Shown here: positions 23,145-31,366 of the stretch, in pieces | Layout of the letters: every line of letters begins with the position of its first letter | Numbering within the stretch: the first letter of the stretch is position 1 | NCBI GenBank assembly: GCA_947072905.1 | Contig: CAMTKF010000024.1 | Coordinates: 1 to 38,387, forward strand | DNA from: an uncultured Bacteroidales bacterium | Lineage (GTDB): Bacteria > Bacteroidota > Bacteroidia > Bacteroidales > Muribaculaceae | Direction: 5' to 3' | DNA: 38,387 nt | Notes under the pieces: model-generated | Database searches by the model: none | What the model was told of the DNA's origin: nothing | Seen by the model: only the letters and a program-made list of their open reading frames with translations | Translations under genes and position numbers: made by a program

Positions 23145-26111
23145 ATGTTCAAAAAATTATTATCACTTTTGCCGGTATTGATTATTGCATTTGGGATGCA
23201 AGGCGGCGAAACCAATCTTATCAAAAAAAGCGGCCGCGACAGGTGCGAACGTTGGGCCGACTCAGTTTACAACACACTCACCGAGCGCCAACGTGTGGCT
23301 CAGTTGGTATTTCCTAAAGTCGGCCCTAACCGTGGCGAAAGCTCCAAGGCGCAGATCAAAAAGCTCGTGGCAACCAATCAGGTGGGTGGTCTGCTCTTTG
23401 CCGAAGGCTCGCTGGAGCAATATGTAGAGATGACCAACTATGCGCAGTCGCTTGCAAAAGTGCCTTTGCTCATGACTTTTGACGGCGAATGGGGCCTGTC
23501 GATGCGCATTCCGTCCACTCCCAAGTTCCCGAGCAATATGGCTCTTGGTGCTATCTCAAATACTGATCTGCTGTATGAATACGGCCGAGAGATGGCCCGC
23601 GAGTGCAAGTTGGCAGGGATTCAGGCCAATTTCGCACCCGATGTTGATGTGAATTCCAATCCCGCCAATCCTGTAATCGGCTTCCGTTCATTTGGCGAAG
23701 ATCCCAAGAGAGTTGCCGCACTGGGCCTGGCTTACTCCAAAGGTCTTGAGGACGGCGGGGTGCAGGCTGTGGGCAAGCATTTCCCCGGCCACGGCGACAC
23801 TAATACCGACTCGCACAAGAGCCGTACCGTTGTCAACCATTCTCGCGCTACACTCAATGACGTGGACCTCGTTCCCTTCAAGGCTCTTGTCGATGGTGGT
23901 GTGTCGGGCATCATGGTGGGTCATATCGTTATACCGGCTATTGACGGTACGCGTCCGGCTTCAAGTTCCAAGACTATCATAACCGACCTGCTGCGTAAGG
24001 AAATGGGATTTAACGGCCTTATATACACTGATGCCATTGGCATGAAAGGGGCCAATCTTACAGGCAATCTACGCCCGGCAGTTGAATCGCTCAAAGCCGG
24101 TGCCGATGTACTCCTCTCGTCCAATACTCCCATCGACGACATCAACGCCATCATGGCCGAGGTTGAGAAAGGTAATATTTCCAAAAAGATAATCGAGGAC
24201 CGCTGCAAGCGCGTGCTTCGCTACAAGTATGCCCTGGGATTGGCATCAAAGCCCGCGGCAATAGACATTAACGGCCTTGCGGCGCAAATCAATCAGCCCG
24301 CTACCCGCCAACTTATAGACAAACTTGCATGTGCCGGTATAACCCTGCTGCGTAACGACGGAGATGTGCTGCCCATCGGACGCCTTGCCACCAATACAAT
24401 AGCGGTTGTAAACATCGGAGCACCCGCAAATAACGATTTCGTAAAGGTTTGTCGCAAATATGCCCATGTGGATGTGTACACCCCCACTGATGGTACATTT
24501 ACTGCCAAAGCACTTAAGGAAATCAAGGAACACAGCGTTGTGATAGCGGCTGTGTACGACGACAAGCTTGCAAGCCGTAACGCATTCGCCCGACTCGACG
24601 GAGTGAAAAATCTGGTGAGCGTGTTTATGGTTAATCCGTATAAGATGAACAAGTATCATGCCTCGCTCGCACACAGCAAGGCCATACTTCTCGCTTACGA
24701 TAACATTCCCGAGATAAGATCGGCAGCTGCAATGGCTTTGTTCGGAGGAATCGAGGTGAGTGGCAAGCTGCCTGTAGATCTGCCTAATGTAGCGCCTATG
24801 GGAACCGGTATCAAGCTGTCGAAAAGCCGTCTGGGCTATACATCTCCCCTGGCCGAAGGTCTTAAACCGGAACTGACCGACTCGCTTGACTTCCTAATGA
24901 ATAAAGCTCTGGCCGACGGTGCTTTCCCCGGTGCTCAGTTGCTTGTGGCACGTCATGGCAATGTGGTGTACGACAAGTCTTTCGGAGTGCTTACAGCCGG
25001 TGGCGCCAAGGTTGAGGACAATACACTATATGACCTTGCTTCTGTATCCAAAGCCACAGGAGCGCTTCCGGGCGTGATGAAGGCTTACGATCTTGGCCTT
25101 TTTGACCTCGACAAACCCGCTGCCGACCATATTCCGGGCTTGGCCGCCGCAGGCAAGACTTTCACACCTCGCGAGATGCTGTTTCACGAGACCGGTATGC
25201 CCGCTTCAATCAATGTATATGGCCTTATGATGGATACCGCTACCTACAAGGGGCAGCTGTTTGTTCCTAAAAAGGATAAAGATCACACAGTATTTCAGAT
25301 GAAGAATTGCTGGGGATACACCACGGCCAAGATTCGCCGCGATATAACCTCGCCGGTCAAGACATCCGAATTCAATATCGAAGCCGCCAAGGGGCTGTAT
25401 ATAGCCCCGCAGACCATAGACACTGTGCTCAACTTTATCTACAACCGTCCGCTGCGCAAAAACAAGAATTACAACTATTCGTGCCTTAACTTCATACTGC
25501 TTGTGGATATGGAGCAACGCCTTACCGGAATAAGTCATGACAAATGGGTGCGCGACAGCATTTTCGCTCCCCTCGGCATGTACAACACCGGTTATCAGCC
25601 CTCAAGACATTTCTCAAAGGAACGCATAGCTCCCACCGAGTACGATGCCATGCTGCGCAGTCAGCTTGTACACGGATATGTACACGATGAGACCGCTGCA
25701 ATGCTGGGCGGAGTGAGCGGAAATGCCGGACTCTTTGCTACCGCCACCGACCTGGCCAAACTCTGTCAGATGTGGCTTAACGGCGGTAAATATGGCGATG
25801 CGCAGGTGCTGTCGCCCGAAACCGTGAAGCTGTTCACCACAGCAAAGAGCCCCACATGCCGTCGCGGACTCGGTTTTGACAAGCCCGATGTGGATAAACC
25901 CGAAAATTCGCCTACATGCGATGAAGCCGGTGCCGGTGTTTACGGTCACTTGGGCTTCACGGGAACTGTATTCTGGGTAGATCCCGAGGAAGAACTGATA
26001 TTTATTTTCCTCAACAACCGTGTGAATCCCTCGCGCGACAACGCTGCGTTCAACAAAGCAAACCTGCGTCCCGAGCTGTTCCGCCAGGTCTACAAAGCAA
26101 TCAACGATTGA
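23145..26111 (+). CDS. GH3 glycosidase fused to a beta-lactamase-type serine hydrolase
   Basis: A 988-residue exported protein with two enzymes. The signal peptide (FKKLLSLLPVLIIAFGMQ) starts at the ATG chosen. The GH3 domain (about 30-370) is of the NagZ type: the KHFPGHGDTNTDSH loop with its Asp-His pair and the nucleophile D296 in IYTDAIGMKG; a GH3 C-terminal domain follows (to about 565). The C-terminal serine hydrolase domain (about 590-985) has SxxK as S633-V-S-K636 and HLGFTGT in the KTG position. Together this suggests release of N-acetylglucosamine and cleavage of an ester or amide in peptidoglycan fragments, a known arrangement in Bacteroidetes. The YxN position reads YSC, not a canonical Y-x-N. 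Confidence 0.9.
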   Translation: MFKKLLSLLPVLIIAFGMQGGETNLIKKSGRDRCERWADSVYNTLTERQRVAQLVFPKVGPNRGESSKAQIKKLVATNQVGGLLFAEGSLEQYVEMTNYAQSLAKVPLLMTFDGEWGLSMRIPSTPKFPSNMALGAISNTDLLYEYGREMARECKLAGIQANFAPDVDVNSNPANPVIGFRSFGEDPKRVAALGLAYSKGLEDGGVQAVGKHFPGHGDTNTDSHKSRTVVNHSRATLNDVDLVPFKALVDGGVSGIMVGHIVIPAIDGTRPASSSKTIITDLLRKEMGFNGLIYTDAIGMKGANLTGNLRPAVESLKAGADVLLSSNTPIDDINAIMAEVEKGNISKKIIEDRCKRVLRYKYALGLASKPAAIDINGLAAQINQPATRQLIDKLACAGITLLRNDGDVLPIGRLATNTIAVVNIGAPANNDFVKVCRKYAHVDVYTPTDGTFTAKALKEIKEHSVVIAAVYDDKLASRNAFARLDGVKNLVSVFMVNPYKMNKYHASLAHSKAILLAYDNIPEIRSAAAMALFGGIEVSGKLPVDLPNVAPMGTGIKLSKSRLGYTSPLAEGLKPELTDSLDFLMNKALADGAFPGAQLLVARHGNVVYDKSFGVLTAGGAKVEDNTLYDLASVSKATGALPGVMKAYDLGLFDLDKPAADHIPGLAAAGKTFTPREMLFHETGMPASINVYGLMMDTATYKGQLFVPKKDKDHTVFQMKNCWGYTTAKIRRDITSPVKTSEFNIEAAKGLYIAPQTIDTVLNFIYNRPLRKNKNYNYSCLNFILLVDMEQRLTGISHDKWVRDSIFAPLGMYNTGYQPSRHFSKERIAPTEYDAMLRSQLVHGYVHDETAAMLGGVSGNAGLFATATDLAKLCQMWLNGGKYGDAQVLSPETVKLFTTAKSPTCRRGLGFDKPDVDKPENSPTCDEAGAGVYGHLGFTGTVFWVDPEEELIFIFLNNRVNPSRDNAAFNKANLRPELFRQVYKAIND

Positions 26112-26129
26112 TCTGAACAGACTCCATAC

Positions 26130-26176
26130 AAAATATCGGCCGGAATTGTCATTAATTGACATCCGGCCGATATTTT
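26130..26176 (+). terminator. Terminator after the GH3/beta-lactamase gene
   Basis: A 15-bp perfect stem (AAAATATCGGCCGGA with TCCGGCCGATATTTT), with an inner TGTCA/TGACA stem, followed by ATACTTTATT. It starts 18 bases after the stop codon. Confidence 0.85.
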
Positions 26177-26206
26177 ATACTTTATTATTTTTCAATAATA
26201 AAGATA

Positions 26207-26233
26207 AAAGCACAATGCCATGCACTGTGCTTT
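26207..26233 (-). terminator. Terminator of the initiator tRNA gene
   Basis: On the minus strand AAAGCACA pairs with TGTGCTTT, followed by TATCTTTATT, directly downstream of the tRNA. A further AT-rich inverted repeat (TTTATTAT/ATAATAAA, 26181-26202) lies beyond it. Confidence 0.7.
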
Positions 26234-26239
26234 CGTTTG

Positions 26240-26311
26240 TGGCGGGAGCCGGATTCGAACCGACGACCTCTGGGTTATGAGCCCAGTGAGCTACCACTGC
26301 TCTATCCCGCG
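26240..26311 (-). tRNA. Initiator tRNA-Met (CAT)
   Basis: A 72-nt cloverleaf on the minus strand with anticodon CAT in the loop CTCATAA. Two initiator marks are visible: a C-C mismatch at position 1-72 of the acceptor stem, and three consecutive G-C pairs at the base of the anticodon stem (CTGGG/CCCAG). Discriminator A; CCA not encoded. Confidence 0.92.
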
Positions 26312-26323
26312 ATTTTTCGACTG

Positions 26324-26354
26324 CAAAGTTAAGGACTTTCCTGATACCGTGCAA
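26324..26354 (-). promoter_or_regulatory. Promoter of the initiator tRNA
   Basis: On the minus strand TTG (26354 to 26352), 20-base spacer, TAACTTTG (26331 to 26324). The layout is the same as for the tRNA-Arg promoter. Confidence 0.8.
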
Positions 26355-26479
26355 GTGCTTTAACTTATATTAATACAATTAAGCCATTATATCATTAATT
26401 AAAAAGAAATGGCACGGCTAATTGGGCTTGATAATACAAAATTAAGTATTGTCGCGGTAATTTTTTGCGAAAAACTTTA

Positions 26480-26487
26480 TAACTTTG
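26480..26487 (+). promoter_or_regulatory. Promoter -7 box of the penicillin-binding protein gene
   Basis: TAACTTTG, 54 bases before the chosen ATG at 26542. The -33 element is weak. The box also shows that the earlier in-frame start at 26485 would lie inside the promoter. Confidence 0.6.
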
Positions 26488-26541
26488 CATTCAGGCTTTT
26501 TTCGCCTGATTTTTTCAAACAAAGAAATTGAATTCATTTTT

Positions 26542-28941
26542 ATGTCAGATAATATAAATAATTCAGAAAAGGAAGTAAAATCCGGCAAAGCCGCCCGACG
26601 CTCATGGGGCAGAAGAGTGATGCGCGCCTTGTGGTGGGTGTTCGGCATTGGCATTGTCGTACTTTTTCTCTTTTTTATTCTTGCATACAATGGAGTGATT
26701 GGCTATATGCCTCCGGTGGAGGAGCTGCGCAATCCTCAGGATAAGTATGCGTCGATAATCTATACTGCCGATGGCAAGGAAATGGGACGATACTTCCGTA
26801 ATTCGGGAAACCGCGTATATGCCGACCTCGACGAAATTTCGCCGAATGTGGTGAATGCCCTTATAGCTACCGAAGATGCCCGTTTCTTCGACCATTCGGG
26901 CATAGATATGAAAGCCCTTACACGAGCAGTGGTAAAGACTGTGCTAATGCAGCAGAAGAATGCCGGCGGCGGCTCCACCATCACCCAGCAGCTGGCCAAG
27001 CAGCTGTATACTCCCCCGAGTGCCGGATTCCTGTCGCGTGCGGTGCAGAAGCCCATCGAATGGATGATAGCCGTGAAGCTCGAACGATTCTATTCAAAAG
27101 ACGAGATTCTGAAGATGTATCTCAACCAGTTTGACTTCTTGTACAATGCCGTCGGTATCAAGTCGGCCGCCAAGGTATATTTCAATAAAGATGCCAAAGA
27201 CCTCGACATACTCGAAGCCGCCACGCTGGTAGGCATGGTGAAGAATCCGGCATATTTCAATCCCGTGCGCCGCCCCGAGCGCACCAAGCAGCGCCGCAAC
27301 GTGGTGCTTGAGCAGATGGAGAAAGCCGGAATGATTTCCGAAGCCGAGATGCGCGAGCTGCAGTCAAAGCCTCTCGAACTTGATTTTCACCGTGTGGACC
27401 ACAAGGAGGGCATGGCTCCGTATTTCCGCGAAGAGCTGCGCCGCTATCTCACCGCCCACAAGCCCGAGCGTTCGCACTATCCGTCGTGGGATCAGCAGAA
27501 GTATGTGGACGACTCCATACAATGGGCCATCAATCCCCTGTATGGCTGGATTGACAAGAACCCCAAGGCCGATGGTACCAAATATGACATCTACAGCGAC
27601 GGACTGCGTATTTACACCACCATTGACTCGCGCATGCAGACATACGCCGAGCAGGCCGTGAATGAACACATGAGCAAGCTGCAAGGCCAGTTCTTCCGCG
27701 AAAAGCGCAATTCAAGCACCGCCCCCTATACTTCAAATCCGGCCGAGCTTGATGCCAAGACCCGCGAGAAACTCATACGCACTGCCATCAAGCAGAGCGA
27801 GCGCCACCGTGTAGGCAAGCTGGCGGGACTGTCGGAAGAGGAGATTGACGCTCAGTTCAACACTCCCACCGAGATGATTGTATTCAGCTACAACGGACCC
27901 GTTGACACCACCATGACTCCGCGCGACTCTATACTCTACACCAAGAGCTTCCTGCGCACCGGATTCATGAGCATGGATCCAAATACAGGATTTGTGAAGG
28001 CATACGTGGGTGGCCCCGACTTCCGCTTCTTCCAGTACGACATGGTTTCTACCGGTCGTCGCCAGATAGGTTCTACAATCAAGCCGTTCCTCTATACTTA
28101 CGCTATGGAGAGCGATTTCACCCCCTGCGATCAGTTGCTCAACGAGCAGCCCACATTCTACGATGAGAATGGCCGACCGTGGTCGCCGCGCAATGCCGGC
28201 AAGTCAAGGATTGGCGAGATGGTGGACATACGTTGGGCTCTGACTAATTCAAACAACTGGATTTCGGCCCGACTGATGGCACAGCTTTCGCCCGCCGAGC
28301 TTGTAAAGAGAATGCACTCATACGGAATTACCAACAAGATTCCGGCAGTACTGTCGCTGTGTCTTGGCCCCTGTGAGGTGTCGGTAAAGGAGATGGTTAC
28401 AGCCTACAGCGCATTTGCAAACAAAGGCATGCGTACCGACCCGATGTTTGTTACCGCTATATCCGACTCAAACGGCAATGTGATTTCAGACTTCACCCCC
28501 AATCAGACCGAAGTTATTACCGAAAAGGGCTATTACCGCATATTGTCTATGCTGCTCAATGTGGTAGACGGAGGTACCGGTAACCGCCTGCGTCGTCCTC
28601 CGTTCAATATCACCGCACAGATGGGTGGCAAGACCGGTACCACCAACTTCAATGCCGACGGTTGGTTCATGGGCTTCACCCCCGATCTTGTGTCGGGCGT
28701 ATGGGTAGGCGGTGACGAACGCTACATACACTTCAACTCAATGGCCGAGGGACAGGGTGCGTCGATGGCCTTGCCTATCTATGGTAAATATATGTCGCGC
28801 GTATATGCCGACCCCAAGCTTCCCTACGACCAGTCGAAGCGCTTTAATTTCCCGGCAGACGTGAGTCTGTGCGACAGCGGCTTCAGCGAACCCGAAGAAC
28901 CCGAAACCGCCGAAGAATCGGTTGAAGGCGTATTTGACTGA
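26542..28941 (+). CDS. Class A penicillin-binding protein (PBP1A-like)
   Basis: A bifunctional peptidoglycan synthase anchored in the inner membrane: a short basic cytoplasmic tail, one transmembrane helix (about residues 35-57, VFGIGIVVLFLFFILAYNGV), a GT51 glycosyltransferase domain and a transpeptidase domain. GT51 marks are EDARFFDHSGID with catalytic E111, and GGSTITQQLAKQLY. The transpeptidase triad is S511-T-I-K514 in QIGSTIKPF, the SNN motif in ALTNSNNW, and KTGTT. The 799 residues are typical, and the C-terminal acidic tail (SEPEEPETAEESVE) is presumably periplasmic. It stands alone, with its own promoter, and converges on holA. Confidence 0.95.
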   Translation: MSDNINNSEKEVKSGKAARRSWGRRVMRALWWVFGIGIVVLFLFFILAYNGVIGYMPPVEELRNPQDKYASIIYTADGKEMGRYFRNSGNRVYADLDEISPNVVNALIATEDARFFDHSGIDMKALTRAVVKTVLMQQKNAGGGSTITQQLAKQLYTPPSAGFLSRAVQKPIEWMIAVKLERFYSKDEILKMYLNQFDFLYNAVGIKSAAKVYFNKDAKDLDILEAATLVGMVKNPAYFNPVRRPERTKQRRNVVLEQMEKAGMISEAEMRELQSKPLELDFHRVDHKEGMAPYFREELRRYLTAHKPERSHYPSWDQQKYVDDSIQWAINPLYGWIDKNPKADGTKYDIYSDGLRIYTTIDSRMQTYAEQAVNEHMSKLQGQFFREKRNSSTAPYTSNPAELDAKTREKLIRTAIKQSERHRVGKLAGLSEEEIDAQFNTPTEMIVFSYNGPVDTTMTPRDSILYTKSFLRTGFMSMDPNTGFVKAYVGGPDFRFFQYDMVSTGRRQIGSTIKPFLYTYAMESDFTPCDQLLNEQPTFYDENGRPWSPRNAGKSRIGEMVDIRWALTNSNNWISARLMAQLSPAELVKRMHSYGITNKIPAVLSLCLGPCEVSVKEMVTAYSAFANKGMRTDPMFVTAISDSNGNVISDFTPNQTEVITEKGYYRILSMLLNVVDGGTGNRLRRPPFNITAQMGGKTGTTNFNADGWFMGFTPDLVSGVWVGGDERYIHFNSMAEGQGASMALPIYGKYMSRVYADPKLPYDQSKRFNFPADVSLCDSGFSEPEEPETAEESVEGVFD

Positions 28942-28971
28942 TAAAAACGAAATCTTATAAAAGCACACATA

Positions 28972-28991
28972 AGCGCAACGGCCGTTGCGCT
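28972..28991. terminator. Hairpin between the penicillin-binding protein gene and holA
   Basis: AGCGCAACGG pairs with CCGTTGCGCT; flanking CACACAT and ATGTTTGTG extend it with imperfections. On the minus strand a TTTTAT run follows, which suits termination of holA; it may serve both converging genes. Confidence 0.6.
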
Positions 28992-29019
28992 CATGTTTGT
29001 GTTCAATAGATAAGACATA

Positions 29020-30060
29020 TCACACCGGCAGTCGGCCGGGGGCTGTGGCTATGTGAAAGAGCAGGTCGCCGAGCATTTTGTATGGATCTTGTCTTGAGCC
29101 TGAGCCTTTGCTCATGGCGTCGTATTTTCGGATGGCATCTATTATCTCAATTATCTGAAAGGCGTTGTAGTTGCTCATGCCTTGTTTGATGCGCTTCAGG
29201 GCAAATGAATTCCGCAGGCCAAGTTCCTGCTGTATTCCGCGGTCAGATCTGTCTTTGGCGTAATAAGCCTGCAAAAGATCGGCAAAGAAGCTGAATATGC
29301 TCGAAGCTGTCACTACAAAAGGATTCTGGCGGCTGTTGGCCTCAAAGTATGCGGCTATACGCATCATCTTGGCAAAATCCTTTGCAGCTATGGCATCAAT
29401 AAGCTCGAAGTTATTGTAGTCTTTGCTTATGCCGATATTGCGCTCTACCGACTCGGGAGTGATTGTGGCGCCAGGGCCAAGTATCTCGGTAAGTTTGTCA
29501 ATCTCATTGTACAGACGGCTCAGATTGGTGCCTATATATTCGCCGAGCAGGTCTATGGCACGCGATTCGGCGTTAAGACCCTTATCCTTGATATATCGTT
29601 CGATAAGAGTCGGAACCTGATTGGCATAAACTTCTTTTGATTCAAATACCACTCCGCGCGAGGCCACTACCGCCTTGGCAAATTCCTTGCCCTTGATTTT
29701 GTCGCCGCGCGAGGCCACTACAAGTATGGTAGATGGAGTGGGGGATGAGGCGTATGCGGCGAGCTTGTCGATAAAATCGCCGCGCACCGACTGAGCCTCA
29801 CGCACAATCACTACCTGACGCTCGGTCATCATGGGTATCTGACGGCATATATCTACTATGGCCCGGGGATCGGGCACCTGCGGCGCATAGATATTGGTAA
29901 GGCCGTATTCGCGGTCTTCCTCGGGCAGTATATTCTCAAATGCTTTGACCAACTCATCAATGTAATAGCCTTCCTTGCCATGAAGGAGATATACAGGTAC
30001 AAGGTTGCCCGAGCGTATAGCCCGGCGCAACGCATCGAATGAGATAGGGTCTGCTGCCAT
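29020..30060 (-). CDS. holA: DNA polymerase III subunit delta
   Basis: The delta subunit of the clamp loader, which opens the beta sliding clamp. The 346-residue protein has the family N-terminal pattern (FDALRRAIRSGNLVPVYLLHGKEGYYIDELVKAF), the TERQVVIVREAQ segment at the domain II start, and the C-terminal helical domain (IDAIAAKDFAKMMRIAAYFEANSRQNPF). I use the ATG at 30060 directly before AADPISF, since the next in-frame ATG upstream lies inside the palindromic repeat region. It is divergent from an HsdR_N-type gene, an arrangement I recall as common in the Bacteroidales. Confidence is high. Confidence 0.92.
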   Translation of the reverse strand: MAADPISFDALRRAIRSGNLVPVYLLHGKEGYYIDELVKAFENILPEEDREYGLTNIYAPQVPDPRAIVDICRQIPMMTERQVVIVREAQSVRGDFIDKLAAYASSPTPSTILVVASRGDKIKGKEFAKAVVASRGVVFESKEVYANQVPTLIERYIKDKGLNAESRAIDLLGEYIGTNLSRLYNEIDKLTEILGPGATITPESVERNIGISKDYNNFELIDAIAAKDFAKMMRIAAYFEANSRQNPFVVTASSIFSFFADLLQAYYAKDRSDRGIQQELGLRNSFALKRIKQGMSNYNAFQIIEIIDAIRKYDAMSKGSGSRQDPYKMLGDLLFHIATAPGRLPV

Positions 30061-30074
30061 ATTAGGATATAATG

Positions 30075-30188
30075 AGAGTGTGTTTGCTTTTAACACACGA
30101 ATTAATTATTAATTAAAGAATGTATTTGTTTTAAGTGTTTAGCATTAATCCTCTCAGGCTTAACGCGAGTTAAAAATAAACACACTCT
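30075..30188. repeat. Palindromic MITE-like repeat element, copy 2
   Basis: Left end AGAGTGTGTTTGCTTTTAAC, with its own hairpin (GTGTGTT, 7-nt loop, AACACAC at 30078-30098). The right end GTTAAAAATAAACACACTCT is its reverse complement with two changes. The segment CTCTCAGGCTTAACGCGAG (30151-30169) matches CTCTCAAGCTTAATACGAG of copy 1. The long internal palindrome of copy 1 is missing, so this is a shorter or decayed version. It lies between the divergent holA and HsdR_N-like genes. Confidence 0.7.
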
Positions 30189-30246
30189 TAAAAAATTTGT
30201 GTAAATTTACGCAGATTTTTCCAAAGGACACATTAAAATCATAAAA

Positions 30247-30711
30247 ATGTTTGATAAGCTGAATTTGCCTGCCTTCCAAATACGATTGCGTCGCGAGTCC
30301 GACGGAGCTGTAAAGGTGTTTGATCCCCAGCGTGACAAGTGGCTTGTGCTGACGCCCGAGGAGTGGGTGCGTCAACACTTTGTCAACTATCTGATTGAAA
30401 CACTCGGCTATCCCAAGAGCATGATTGCAAATGAGACAGGCCTTAAATTCAACAATATGCAGCGGCGGTGCGACACGGTGGTGTTTCGCCGCAACCTCAC
30501 TCCGGCCTGTATCATTGAGTACAAGCGGCCCGATGTAGAAATCAATCAGCGGGTGTTCGACCAGATAGCACGATACAACAGTGTGCTCGGTGCGCCTTAT
30601 CTGATGGTTTCCAACGGCCTGAGACATTACTGCTGCCGTTTTACAGGTACGGGATATGAATTCCTGCACGCCATGCCCTCGTATGAGCAAATAACCGGGC
30701 CTGTAGTGTGA
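30247..30711 (+). CDS. Small PD-(D/E)XK protein, HsdR N-terminal-like domain
   Basis: A 154-residue protein made only of the domain found at the N terminus of type I restriction HsdR subunits (HSDR_N_2). The nuclease core is visible: RCDTVVF supplies the acidic residue and IIEYKRP the E-x-K, as in PD-(D/E)XK enzymes; an LTPEEWVRQHFVNYLI helix precedes it. There is no helicase motor, methylase or specificity gene nearby, so it is not a restriction system. Such stand-alone proteins are widespread next to holA in Bacteroidales, which hints at a housekeeping DNA role. Its function is unknown. Confidence 0.8.
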   Translation: MFDKLNLPAFQIRLRRESDGAVKVFDPQRDKWLVLTPEEWVRQHFVNYLIETLGYPKSMIANETGLKFNNMQRRCDTVVFRRNLTPACIIEYKRPDVEINQRVFDQIARYNSVLGAPYLMVSNGLRHYCCRFTGTGYEFLHAMPSYEQITGPVV

Positions 30712-30779
30712 AATATTAGTCAGAAAAGAAGAGAATTTTAGAAAAATAAAAACAATGGAGTAACTTTAGAGTCTAAATG

Positions 30780-30811
30780 TTTGTTATTTTGGTATAAAGT
30801 TATTAACTTTG
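30780..30811 (+). promoter_or_regulatory. Consensus promoter pointing into the 3' end of the DUF3800 operon
   Basis: TTTG at 30780-30783, a 20-base spacer, TAACTTTG at 30804-30811, as good as the tRNA promoters. No plus-strand protein gene follows; a hairpin with a T-run comes 36 bases later. Confidence 0.65.
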
Positions 30812-30816
30812 CGACA

Positions 30817-30876
30817 TCTCACCAACCATGCGTTGAAAGAGAAACGGGAGCGGTTATTGCCGTTCCTTGCTTTTTA
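30817..30876 (+). ncRNA. Candidate small RNA, antisense to the end of the nuclease-like gene
   Basis: A short transcript is predicted from the consensus promoter to the hairpin at 30847-30866. Boundaries are approximate, about 60 nt. It would overlap the last bases of the minus-strand gene and, with read-through, be antisense to the whole pair. Sequence evidence only. Confidence 0.3.
30847..30876. terminator. Hairpin at the end of the DUF3800 operon
   Basis: GGAGCGG pairs with CCGTTCC (one G-T) around TTATTG; on the plus strand TTGCTTTTTA follows. The stop codon of the minus-strand gene is in the loop. It could end transcripts in both directions. Confidence 0.5.
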
Positions 30877-31366
30877 TATACGCCTCATATTCCCTGATGA
30901 ATTTCTTTTTTCGCCATTCATGTTCAATGAGATAAGCCGTCCACGGGAGCAGATATCCATTACCTCTGCGGAGAATGACAATGTAACTTTCTTCTTCGTG
31001 CAAAATCAGTATATTTTTTTTGGTACCTCGTGTATTCTCCCATACTTTTAGATAGGGATGTTCGCTGTTGTTGATAAGATGTGATGGCCATTTGATTCGT
31101 TCCAAGCGCCTTAAATCCGGAAGCCGATTATTTTCATCCTCACCCTCCGAAGTCATGTGCCAAAATGTCGCTTCTTTGCCATCTGTAAGAGGATATTTTT
31201 TCAATCCAAGTCTCATTCCGCGAAATGAGGGTTTCTTATGCACAAATTCGTTGACGAAAACTTCATAGACAGCTTCAAGAAACTTAGTGAAGTTCCCTCC
31301 AAATTGTGAAAGTTCTATCAATTCCGGCAATTCAAGATAGCGGTCGGTTTCATTGTTTGCGTCCAT
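30854..31366 (-). CDS. Phage-P1-related / BECR-nuclease-like protein of unknown role
   Basis: A 170-residue soluble protein of a family labelled phage-P1-related in annotations, which I read as similar to small BECR-type (barnase/colicin/RelE-like) nucleases; this fold is an inference. Conserved-looking features: FRGMRLGLKKYPL, FWHMTSEGEDENNRLPDLRRLERIKWP with His, Ser, Arg and Trp, LKVWENTRGTKKNILILHEE, and LLPWTAYLIEHEWRKKKFIREYE at the C terminus. Start: the ATG at 31366, since the only upstream option is a TTG at 31396. It overlaps the end of the DUF3800 gene by 17 bases, so the two are coupled. The pair is AT-rich against GC-richer neighbours and has no mobility genes. Confidence 0.65.
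   Translation of the reverse strand: MDANNETDRYLELPELIELSQFGGNFTKFLEAVYEVFVNEFVHKKPSFRGMRLGLKKYPLTDGKEATFWHMTSEGEDENNRLPDLRRLERIKWPSHLINNSEHPYLKVWENTRGTKKNILILHEEESYIVILRRGNGYLLPWTAYLIEHEWRKKKFIREYEAYIKSKERQ

Noticed and set aside
30809-31051. An 80-codon plus-strand frame after the consensus promoter at 30780-30811
   Set aside because: It is antisense to the nuclease-like gene, starts with a TTG inside the promoter box and has no family resemblance. The hairpin after the promoter suits a short RNA better.
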